From contig NZ_LZZT01000018.1 of NCBI RefSeq assembly GCF_014170305.1, positions 1-64,000 of the forward strand: a stretch of 64,000 nt of DNA. The letters are read 5' to 3'. Position 1 is the stretch's first letter, and the number at the start of each line of letters is the position of its first letter. Source of the stretch: Achromobacter sp. UMC71. GTDB taxonomy: Bacteria; Pseudomonadota; Gammaproteobacteria; Burkholderiales; Burkholderiaceae_B. The notes under the pieces were generated by a model. It searched no databases, had not been told where the DNA came from, and worked only from the letters and a program-made list of their open reading frames with translations. Below, piece by piece: positions 18,079 to 26,208 of this stretch. The position numbers were made by a program, and so were the translations under genes.

Positions 18079-20766
18079 TTATTGGGCCCAAGGCGGATTG
18101 GTCCGAGATTCTGCATTGAGCTTGCGGCGTAGCGCGTCCGCCTGCTCCCGGCGGCCCAGGCTGTCCAGCGCATACAGCACGATCCAGTCGGCGCTGACCT
18201 CGAAGAAGTCGCGCAACTGCGCGCGCGTGTCGCTGCGGCCGAAGCCGTCGGTGCCCAGCGTGCGAAAGGGCGCCGGCACCCAGGCGCGGATCTGCTCCGG
18301 CACGGCGCGCACATAGTCGGTGGCGGCCACCACCGGGGCGTCGCTGCCGCCCAGGCAGGTGCGCACCCAATCCACGGACTGCCCGGCATCCAGCCCCAGC
18401 ACGCGGGCGCGTTCGGCTTCGCGGCCGTCGCGCGCCAGCTCGGAAAAGCTGGTGACGCTCCAGACTTCGGCATCCACGCCGTAGTCGTCGCGCAAGCGGT
18501 CGGCGGCCATTTCCGCTTCGCGCAACATCGGGCCGGCGCCTAGCAGCCGCACCTGCGCCTGCTGGCGGGCAGGGCGCAGCCGGTACATGCCGCGCAGGAT
18601 GCCTTCGGCGGCGGCGCCGTCCTGCGGCATGTCGGGTTGGGCCAGGTTCTCGTTGGTGACGGTCAGGTAGAAGAATTCGTCGCGTTGTTCGTCCAGCATG
18701 CGGCGCATGCCGTATTCGACGATCACGGCCACTTCGTAGGCGTAGGCCGGATCGTAGGCGCGGCAGTTGGGCACGGCCGCCGCCATGATGTGGCTCGACC
18801 CGTCCTGGTGCTGCAGGCCTTCACCGCCCAGCGTGGTGCGGCCCGAGGTGGCGCCGATGAGAAAGCCGCGGGTGCGCTGGTCGGCCGCCGCCCAGATCAG
18901 GTCGCCGATGCGCTGGAAGCCGAACATCGAGTAATAGATATAGAAGGGCAGCATCGGCAGGCCGTTGACCGAATAGCTGGTGCCGGCCGCGGTCCACGAC
19001 GAGATGGCGCCGGCCTCGGTAATGCCTTCTTCCAGGATCTGGCCGTCGCGCGCTTCGCGGTAGTACAGCACCGAGCCGATGTCCTCGGGCTCGTACAGCT
19101 GGCCTTGCGCCGAATAGATGCCGATCTGGCGGAACAGGTTGGCCATGCCGAAGGTGCGTGCCTCGTCCGCCACGATGGGCACGATGCGCGCGCCGATCTG
19201 CGGGTCTTTCAGCAGGGCCGTCAGCATCCGCACGATGGCCATGGTGGACGACATTTCTTTGCCGTCGGCGGCCAGCGCGAAGCGGGCCCATTGCTCGGCC
19301 GCAGGCGGCGCCAGGCGCGGGGCCTCGGTATTGCGGCGGGGAATGTGGCCGCCCAGCGCGTCGCGGCGCGCCTGCAGGTGACGCAGCTCGGCGCTGTCTT
19401 CAGCCGGACGGTAGAACTTCAGCGCCAGGCAGTCGGCATCGGAAATGGGCAGCGCGAAACGGTCGCGGAATGCCAGCAGCGCTTCGTCGTCCAGTTTTTT
19501 CTGCTGATGCGTGGTCATCTTGCCCTGGCCCGCGGTGCCCATGCCGAAACCCTTCTTGGTCTGCGCCAGGATCACGGTGGGCTGTCCGCGATGACGCGAC
19601 GCGCGGTGGTAGGCGGCATGGATCTTGACCATGTCGTGGCCGCCGCGGTGCAGGCGGTCGATGGCCTCGTCGGTCCAGTCGGCGACCAGCGCTGCCAGTT
19701 CGGGGTTCTGGTTGAAGAAGTGGGCGCGGTTGAAGGCGCCGTCGTTGGCGGCGAAGGTCTGGAACTGGCCGTCCACCGTGTTGGCGAAGGCGCGCGCCAG
19801 CGCGCCATTGGTGTCACGGCGCAGCAGGGCGTCCCAGTCGCTGCCCCACACCAGCTTGATGACGTTCCAGCCGGCGCCGGCGTACAGCGTTTCCAGCTCG
19901 TCGATGATGCGGCCATTGCCGCGCACCGGGCCGTCCAGGCGCTGCAGATTGCAGTTGACGACGAACACCAGGTTGTCGAGCTTTTCACGCGCGGCCAGCG
20001 TCAGGGCGGCGATGGATTCGGGCTCGTCCATTTCGCCATCGCCAAAAATACCCCAGACCTTGCGGTCGCCGCCGGGCACCAGCGAACGGTGCTCCAGGTA
20101 GCGCATGAAGCGGGCCTGGTAGATGGCGTTGATCGGGCCGATGCCCATGGAGCCGGTGGGGAACTGCCAGAAGTCTGGCATCAGCCACGGGTGCGGATAC
20201 GACGACAGGCCGCGCAGGCCGCGCGCCGTGGCGGTGATTTCCTGACGGAAGTGCGCCAGATCGTCTTCCTTCAGGAAACCTTCCAGGTAGGCGCGGGCGT
20301 AGACGCCGGGCGCCGAGTGCGGCTGCATGTAGACCAGGTCGCCCGGGCCTTCGGGCGTGGAGGCGCGAAAAAAGTGATTGAAGCCGACCTCGAACAGGTC
20401 GGCTGCCGAGGCATAGCTGGCGATGTGGCCGCCCAGTTCGCCGTGGGCCTGGTTGGCGCGCACGACCATGGCCAGCGCGTTCCAACGGTTGATGCGGGCA
20501 ATGCGTTCTTCCACCGCCAGGTTGCCGGGAAAGGGCGGTTCCTGGTCAGCAGGAATGGTATTCAGGTAGGCGGTGCGCGTCTGGCTGTTGGCGCGCAGGC
20601 CCAGTGTGGCGGCGTGGCCCAGCAGGTTGTCCAGCACATAGCCCGCACGGTCGGGGCCCGAGGTCTCGACCAGGGATTGCAGGCCGTCGCGCCATTCGGC
20701 GGTCTCCGCGGGGTCGGCGTCTTGCCGGAGGTCTTGTCCGGCGGCGGAATGGCTGGCGTCACACAT
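18079..20766 (-). CDS. aceE: Homodimeric 2-oxoacid dehydrogenase E1, AceE/MdeB type
   Basis: 895 aa, thiamine-diphosphate E1 of the AceE family. The GDGEMDEPES segment is the ThDP-binding GDG motif and the C-terminal half (TNENLAQPDMP onward) is complete. ATG 20766 was chosen with AAGGAG 11 bases upstream; an in-frame start 60 bases earlier is less likely. It stands alone: no E2 or E3 gene is adjacent, so it may share E2/E3 from another locus or be an MdeB-like paralogue acting on 2-oxobutyrate. The latter would fit the nearby propionate genes, since 2-oxobutyrate yields propionyl-CoA. Substrate is therefore uncertain. Confidence 0.88.
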   Translation of the reverse strand: MCDASHSAAGQDLRQDADPAETAEWRDGLQSLVETSGPDRAGYVLDNLLGHAATLGLRANSQTRTAYLNTIPADQEPPFPGNLAVEERIARINRWNALAMVVRANQAHGELGGHIASYASAADLFEVGFNHFFRASTPEGPGDLVYMQPHSAPGVYARAYLEGFLKEDDLAHFRQEITATARGLRGLSSYPHPWLMPDFWQFPTGSMGIGPINAIYQARFMRYLEHRSLVPGGDRKVWGIFGDGEMDEPESIAALTLAAREKLDNLVFVVNCNLQRLDGPVRGNGRIIDELETLYAGAGWNVIKLVWGSDWDALLRRDTNGALARAFANTVDGQFQTFAANDGAFNRAHFFNQNPELAALVADWTDEAIDRLHRGGHDMVKIHAAYHRASRHRGQPTVILAQTKKGFGMGTAGQGKMTTHQQKKLDDEALLAFRDRFALPISDADCLALKFYRPAEDSAELRHLQARRDALGGHIPRRNTEAPRLAPPAAEQWARFALAADGKEMSSTMAIVRMLTALLKDPQIGARIVPIVADEARTFGMANLFRQIGIYSAQGQLYEPEDIGSVLYYREARDGQILEEGITEAGAISSWTAAGTSYSVNGLPMLPFYIYYSMFGFQRIGDLIWAAADQRTRGFLIGATSGRTTLGGEGLQHQDGSSHIMAAAVPNCRAYDPAYAYEVAVIVEYGMRRMLDEQRDEFFYLTVTNENLAQPDMPQDGAAAEGILRGMYRLRPARQQAQVRLLGAGPMLREAEMAADRLRDDYGVDAEVWSVTSFSELARDGREAERARVLGLDAGQSVDWVRTCLGGSDAPVVAATDYVRAVPEQIRAWVPAPFRTLGTDGFGRSDTRAQLRDFFEVSADWIVLYALDSLGRREQADALRRKLNAESRTNPPWAQ

Positions 20767-21059
20767 AATGGTTTTGTCTCCTTGTACCGCCCATGCTAGA
20801 CCTGTCCCTGGGGCATGGGATATCAAAACCTGGGGGAGAAACCCTGGCTTTCAGCATAATCGTTTGCCAATGTTCATATGGGCGGCAGGATCTGCTGCCG
20901 GATGTCGCTTACGGCTCGTGACCACTAGGTGGACGATGAAGCGCTAGAATTCGCGCTTCACAAAAAATAAACCGGCAACCAACAGGGCGGATACGCCCTG
21001 ATAGCCGCGGTGCGTCCGCTTCCTGGGTGGCGTGCCGCGGCCAGTATAGGGAGACTTCA
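20767..21059. other. Divergent intergenic region aceE / OPT transporter
   Basis: 293 bases between two divergent genes. It presumably holds both promoters. I see no strong palindrome or convincing -35/-10 pair. Confidence 0.4.
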
Positions 21060-23111
21060 ATGACTCAACCCACTCGCGTCCCGGCGGAAGTCACGCTGCC
21101 GGAACTGACGTTCCGCGGCATCTTGCTGGGCGCGTTGATCACCATCATCTTCACCGCCTCCAATGTGTTCCTGGGGCTCAAGGTCGGCCTGACGTTCTCG
21201 TCGGCCATTCCCGCGGCGGTGATATCCATGTCGGTGCTGCGCCTGTTCAAGGATGCCAACATCCTTGAAAACAACATGGTGCAGACGCAGGCCTCGGCGG
21301 CCGGCACGCTATCCTCCATCATCTTTATCCTGCCCGCTCTGGTCATGATGGGCCACTGGCAAGGCTTTCCGTTCTGGCAGACCCTGGGCATCTGCGCAGC
21401 CGGCGGCATGTTGGGCGTGATGTTCACGATTCCGCTGCGCCACGTGATGGTGGTGCAAAGCGACCTGCCCTATCCGGAAGGCGTGGCGGCTGCCGAAATC
21501 CTGCGGGTGGGCAGCGCCGAGCGCGCCCAGGATGCGGCGGAAGAGGCCGGCCGGGCGCCGGCCAAGCCGGCCGCCACTGGCATGGGCGATATCGTCAGCG
21601 GCGGCGCAGTGGCCGCGGTGGTCAGCTTCGCGGCCAGCGGCCTGCGGGTGCTGGGCGACGGCGTCAGCGGCTGGTTCTCGCTGGGCGGCGCGGTCTTCCG
21701 CCTGCCGATGGGCTTTTCGCTGGCACTGTTGGGCGCCGGCTACCTGATCGGCATCGTCGCGGGCCTGGCGATGCTGGTCGGGCTGGTGATCTCGTGGGGC
21801 ATCGCGGTGCCGATCCTGACCGCCATGGCCGACATTCCCGCCAACATGTCGCTGGAAAAGTTCGCCACCGGCCTGTGGGCCTCGCAGGTGCGCTTCATCG
21901 GCGCGGGCGTGATCGGGGTGGGCGCCATCTGGACGCTGGCCACGCTGTTCGTGCCGATGGCGCGCGGCGTCAAGGCGTCGTTTTCGGCTTTGACCCGCGC
22001 GGGCGCCGCCCGGGCCGGCCAGGCGCCGCGCACCGAGCGCGATCTGTCGGCCGGCTGGATCTCGGTCGTGACGCTGATCCTGGTGGCGGTGCTGGTGATC
22101 ACGTTCCAGGTGTTCCTGGGCGGCGCGCCGCTGTCGGCGGCGGCGGTCTGGAAACTGGTGGCCTACGCGGTGCTGTTCGCCTTCGTGTTCGGCTTCCTGG
22201 TGGCGGCCGCCTGCGGCTACATGGCCGGCCTGGTGGGCTCGTCGACCAGCCCGATCTCGGGTGTGGGCATCGTGGCCATCGTGCTGGTGTCCTTGCTGAT
22301 GCTGGCCTTGGGCGGTGAATTGCTGGCGGTGCAGAACGGCGTGCAGATGGCGATCGCGCTGGCGATCTTCAGCACCTCGGCCGTGGTGGCGGTGGCCTCG
22401 ATCTCGAACGATAACCTGCAGGACCTGAAGACCGGCTGGCTGGTGGGCGCAACGCCGTGGCGCCAGCAGGTGGCGCTGCTGATCGGTTGCGTGGTCGGCG
22501 CGGCGGTGATCTCGCCGGTGCTGGAGCTGCTGTACAACGCCTACGGTTTTGCCGACGCCATGCCGCGCGAAGGCATGGACGCCAGCCAGGCGCTGTCGGC
22601 GCCGCAGGCGACGCTGATGCTGGCGATCGCGCGCGGTATTTTCACGCACCAGCTGAACTGGACCATGATCTTGATCGGCATGGCGGTGGGCGTGGGCCTG
22701 ATCGTGGTGGACGAGATCCTCAAGCGCACCTGCAAGGTGGCCCGCATTCCGGTGCTGGCGGTGGGCATCGGCATCTACCTGCCGCCCACGGTGGCGGCGC
22801 CCATCGTCGCCGGCGCGCTGTTGGCCTGGCTGCTCGAGCGTGCGCTGCGCCGTCGCGCCCAGGCTGCGGGCAAGCCGTACGAGCAGTTCGCCGACGCGGC
22901 CAACCGCCGCGGCGTGCTGATCGCTTCGGGGCTGATCGTGGGGGAAAGCCTGGTGGGCGTCGTGATGGCCGCCATCATCGGCGCTGCCGGCACCGATGCG
23001 CCGCTGGCGATTGCGGGCGAGGACTTTGCCCGTACGGCCTCGTTCCTGGGGCTGGCGGTGTTTGTGGCGGTCGCGGTGCTGTTCTGGCGCCGCGTGATGC
23101 GCTTGGCGTAG
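21060..23111 (+). CDS. OPT family oligopeptide transporter
   Basis: 683 aa with about 15 hydrophobic segments. The N-terminal ELTFRGILLGALITIIFTAS and NVFLGLKVGLTFSSAIPAAV stretches are characteristic of the bacterial OPT family (proton-coupled peptide or metal-chelate import). ATG 21060 follows GGGAGACTTCA; an in-frame start 33 bases upstream has no ribosome site. Substrate cannot be deduced. It converges with the NCS2 permease; a 7-bp inverted repeat GGATCGC/GCGATCC lies in the 78-base gap but lacks a T-tract. Confidence 0.93.
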   Translation: MTQPTRVPAEVTLPELTFRGILLGALITIIFTASNVFLGLKVGLTFSSAIPAAVISMSVLRLFKDANILENNMVQTQASAAGTLSSIIFILPALVMMGHWQGFPFWQTLGICAAGGMLGVMFTIPLRHVMVVQSDLPYPEGVAAAEILRVGSAERAQDAAEEAGRAPAKPAATGMGDIVSGGAVAAVVSFAASGLRVLGDGVSGWFSLGGAVFRLPMGFSLALLGAGYLIGIVAGLAMLVGLVISWGIAVPILTAMADIPANMSLEKFATGLWASQVRFIGAGVIGVGAIWTLATLFVPMARGVKASFSALTRAGAARAGQAPRTERDLSAGWISVVTLILVAVLVITFQVFLGGAPLSAAAVWKLVAYAVLFAFVFGFLVAAACGYMAGLVGSSTSPISGVGIVAIVLVSLLMLALGGELLAVQNGVQMAIALAIFSTSAVVAVASISNDNLQDLKTGWLVGATPWRQQVALLIGCVVGAAVISPVLELLYNAYGFADAMPREGMDASQALSAPQATLMLAIARGIFTHQLNWTMILIGMAVGVGLIVVDEILKRTCKVARIPVLAVGIGIYLPPTVAAPIVAGALLAWLLERALRRRAQAAGKPYEQFADAANRRGVLIASGLIVGESLVGVVMAAIIGAAGTDAPLAIAGEDFARTASFLGLAVFVAVAVLFWRRVMRLA

Positions 23112-23189
23112 GGCGTCAGAAGGCAAGCACGGATCGCCAGGGCGGGCTCGCATCGCTCGTGCGATCCCGGCGGCGAGGGCGGCCGCCGT

Positions 23190-24683
23190 TCAGTGCTTCT
23201 CGGCTTGCAGCGCCGCCGCAATGACGGCGCGCTCGTCGCAGGCGGTGCCGTTCAGAAAGGCATTGAGCAGCACCGCCGATATCGACGCCAGCAAGATGCC
23301 GGATTCCAGCAGCGTATGCAGCGAATGCGGCAGCCATTGCTTGAAGTCCGGTGCGATCAACGGGACCATGCCGATGCCGATCGACACTGCCACGATCATG
23401 GCGTTGTGGCGGTTGCCCTTGAAATCCACGCCGGAAAGAATGCGGATGCCGGTGGCGGCGACCATGCCGAACATGACGATGCCGGCGCCGCCCAGCACCA
23501 CGGTGGGCAGCGATTCCACCAGCGCGGCCATCTTGGGCAGCAGGCCCAGCACTACCAGAATCACGCCGCCGGCCACGCAGACAAAGCGGCTCTTCACGCC
23601 GGTCACCGCGACCAGCCCGACGTTCTGTGAAAAGCTGGTGTACGGAAAGGTGTTGAACACGCCGCCGATCACGGTGCCCAGCCCGTCGGTGCGCAGGCCG
23701 CGCGCCAGATCCTGCTGGTCGACCTTACGGCCGGTCATTTCCCCCAACGCCAGGAACATGCCGGTGGATTCGATCATGACCACCACCATGATCAGCGACA
23801 TGCTCAGGATCAGCATCGGGTCGAACCGGGGCATGCCAAAGTGGAACGGCAGCACGATGTCGACCCACTCGGCCCGGCCGATTTTCTCGAAGGTCATGAT
23901 GCCTAGCGCGGATGCGGCTACCGCGCCGATCACGATGCCCAGCAGCACGGAGATGTTGGCGACGAAGCCGCGCGCGTATTTGACGATAAGCAGGATGGAC
24001 GCCAGCACCAGCGCGGCCACGGCCAGGCCGGCGGGATCCGCATAGCGCGGATTCAGCATCGATGGCCGGATGGCGAAGCCTTGCGGTACGGGCGGAATCG
24101 GGCTGCCGGGCGAGGTGACCTGCGCCAGCCACTGCGTGTAGACCGGGTCGACGATGACCGGCGCGGTGGGACCGGCGGGATTGCCGAAGATCCAGTTGAT
24201 GCCCACGCGCATCAAGGTGATGCCGATCAGGGTGATGATGGTGCCCGTCACAACAGGCGGGAAGAATCGCAGCATCTTGCTGATCAGCGGCGCGATCAGT
24301 ATCGATACGATGCCCGCTCCGATGATGGTGCCGAACAGGGTCTGCGCGCCAGCGGCGCCCGGATGGGCATTGGCCATGGCCACCATGGGCGCCACCGACG
24401 CGAAGGTGACGCCCATCATCACCGGCAGCTTGATGCCGAACCACTGCGTGGCGCCCAGGGCCTGGATCAAGGTCACCAAGCCGCAACAGAACAGGTCGGC
24501 CGAGATCAGCATGGCGACTTCGGCCGGCGTCAGGTTCAGGGCGCGGCCCACGATCAGTGGCACCGCCACCGCGCCGGCGTACATCACCAGCACGTGTTGC
24601 AAACCCAACGCCGCGAGCTTGCCGGCGGGCAGGCGCTGGTCGACGGGATGAACCTCGGGGGACAAGCTGGGTGCTGCCTGCAT
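23190..24683 (-). CDS. NCS2-family nucleobase permease, probably urate/xanthine
   Basis: 497 aa, 12-14 membrane helices. The NCS2 signature is visible as QNVGLVAVTGVKSR, with QHVLVMYAG in helix 1 and ESTGMFLALGEMTGRK before the signature. NCS2 carriers import uracil, xanthine or urate by cation symport. Placement at the head of a urate-degradation island points to urate or xanthine. AGGAG precedes ATG 24683; the frame is open for another 66 codons upstream, but that stretch crosses the putative operator. Transcribed separately from the M20 gene, with 288 bases between. Confidence 0.93.
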   Translation of the reverse strand: MQAAPSLSPEVHPVDQRLPAGKLAALGLQHVLVMYAGAVAVPLIVGRALNLTPAEVAMLISADLFCCGLVTLIQALGATQWFGIKLPVMMGVTFASVAPMVAMANAHPGAAGAQTLFGTIIGAGIVSILIAPLISKMLRFFPPVVTGTIITLIGITLMRVGINWIFGNPAGPTAPVIVDPVYTQWLAQVTSPGSPIPPVPQGFAIRPSMLNPRYADPAGLAVAALVLASILLIVKYARGFVANISVLLGIVIGAVAASALGIMTFEKIGRAEWVDIVLPFHFGMPRFDPMLILSMSLIMVVVMIESTGMFLALGEMTGRKVDQQDLARGLRTDGLGTVIGGVFNTFPYTSFSQNVGLVAVTGVKSRFVCVAGGVILVVLGLLPKMAALVESLPTVVLGGAGIVMFGMVAATGIRILSGVDFKGNRHNAMIVAVSIGIGMVPLIAPDFKQWLPHSLHTLLESGILLASISAVLLNAFLNGTACDERAVIAAALQAEKH

Positions 24684-24755
24684 AGCGGAAGTCTCCTGCC
24701 GGAGTAGGGATTCGGTCGGGTAAGGGTCCTGAGATACTTTTGTGTGTACTGAAAA

Positions 24756-24763
24756 TGTATACA
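24756..24763. promoter_or_regulatory. TGTATACA palindrome upstream of NCS2 permease
   Basis: A perfect 8-bp palindrome in the context AAAATGTATACAAAG, 73 bases upstream of the permease ATG. Similar sites occur upstream of puuE/hiuH (29060) and puuD (29551). The rest of the 288-base gap up to 24971 shows nothing else convincing. Confidence 0.55.
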
Positions 24764-24971
24764 AAGCGAGGCGCGGGCTGAATAGAGGAAAACCCGTGCC
24801 GGGCATAGGGATACGGCTATCTGGGCGAGGAGACTGCTCTGGGAGAGCGGGGGAGTGCTGTGCGGGGAAGGGCCGCATCACGCCGCAGCGCCAGGCAGGT
24901 CGTCGCAGGCCCGTCTTTGGCCGCCTGACCGCTGGCCCGGTCCGCGTTCGCGGTCAGGGCCAGGCGGCTCG

Positions 24972-26201
24972 TCAGGCCGGTTGCAGCAGGTCCGCCAGCG
25001 TGCGCGCGATGACTTTGGTGGCGCGCCGCAGGTCTTCGAGCGCGACGCGTTCGTCGTTGCGCTTGGCGTGCGACTCAAGCACCGTGCGCGGGCCGGCGCC
25101 GTAGATCACACCGGGGATGCCGGCTTCGGCATACAGGCGCACGTCGGTGTAGAGCGGCGTGCCCATGGCCGGTATCGGTTCGCCGAAGACGGCTTCGCCG
25201 TGCTTCTGGATGGCGCTGACCAGTGGCTGGTTGCCCGGCAGGGGGCGCATGGAATTGGCCAGCAGCAAGCGCTTGATCTCGACCTGGATGCCGGGGGACT
25301 GCGCGGCGGCTTCCTGGATGATGCGGCGGATATCGGCTTCGACCTCGACGGCGTTTTCTTCGGGGATCATGCGGCGGTCGAGCTTGAAGCTGACCTTGCC
25401 GGGCACCACGTTGGTGTTGGTGCCGCCTTCAATGCGTCCGATATTCAGGTAGGGGTGCGAGATGCCGGGCACCGCGGAAGTCACCTGCTGGTAAAGCGTG
25501 TTCTGCGCATACAGCGCGTTCAGGATCTTGACCGCGCCTTGCAGCGCATCGACGCCGCTGGCGGGAATGGCGGCATGCGCCATCTTGCCGTGCACCGTCA
25601 CTTCCATTTGCAGGCAGCCGTTGTGCGCCGTGACGACTTCGTAGCTGAAGCCGGCTGCGATCAGCAGGTCGGGCTTGGTCAGGCCCTGGCGCAGCAGCCA
25701 GCCGGGGCCGAGCAGCCCGCCGAATTCCTCGTCGTAGGTGAAGTGCAGTTCGACCGAGCCATGGCTGGGCCGGGCCACGGCCTCCAGGGCACGCACGGCG
25801 AAGGTGAAGCTGGCGAAGTCGCTCTTGCTGACCGCGGCGGCACGGCCGTACAGGCTGCCGTTGTCGATCTCGGCGCCGTAGGGATCGTGCTGCCAGCCGT
25901 CGCCGGGCGGCACCACGTCGCCGTGCGCATTGAGCGCCACGCGCAGGCCCGGGCCGTATTCGCGCCGCACGATCAGGTTGGTGATGGATTGCAGGCCGTA
26001 ATCCTGGACTTCCTGGGCCGGCACGGCATGCGCTTCGGCATCGAAGCCGAAGTCCTGCAGCAGTTCGGCGGTGCGCAGGGCGTGCGGGGCATTGTTGCCC
26101 GGCGGCGTGTCGGTGGGCACGCGCACCAGGGATTGCAGGAAGCGGACTTCTTCGTCGAAGTGGGCGTCGACCCAGGCGTCGAGGCGGGCGTAGTCGGTCA
26201 T
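24972..26201 (-). CDS. M20-family (ArgE/DapE-like) hydrolase of the purine operon
   Basis: 409 aa, M20 metallo-amidohydrolase fold. The first metal ligand motif NAHGDVV (His93, Asp95) and the catalytic/metal pair DEE (Glu158-159) are present. At the place where most M20 enzymes have the metal-bridging Asp (GRGxxDxKG) it reads GRAAAVSKSDF, so the bridging residue is Val124 unless Asp128 substitutes. It starts 7 bp downstream of the UraD-AllC stop and is therefore probably co-transcribed with puuE and the fusion gene. Its substrate is unknown; a ureido compound downstream of allantoate is a reasonable guess. Generic annotation would be acetylornithine deacetylase/succinyl-diaminopimelate desuccinylase. 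Confidence 0.85.
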   Translation of the reverse strand: MTDYARLDAWVDAHFDEEVRFLQSLVRVPTDTPPGNNAPHALRTAELLQDFGFDAEAHAVPAQEVQDYGLQSITNLIVRREYGPGLRVALNAHGDVVPPGDGWQHDPYGAEIDNGSLYGRAAAVSKSDFASFTFAVRALEAVARPSHGSVELHFTYDEEFGGLLGPGWLLRQGLTKPDLLIAAGFSYEVVTAHNGCLQMEVTVHGKMAHAAIPASGVDALQGAVKILNALYAQNTLYQQVTSAVPGISHPYLNIGRIEGGTNTNVVPGKVSFKLDRRMIPEENAVEVEADIRRIIQEAAAQSPGIQVEIKRLLLANSMRPLPGNQPLVSAIQKHGEAVFGEPIPAMGTPLYTDVRLYAEAGIPGVIYGAGPRTVLESHAKRNDERVALEDLRRATKVIARTLADLLQPA

Positions 26202-26208
26202 GGTGTGT

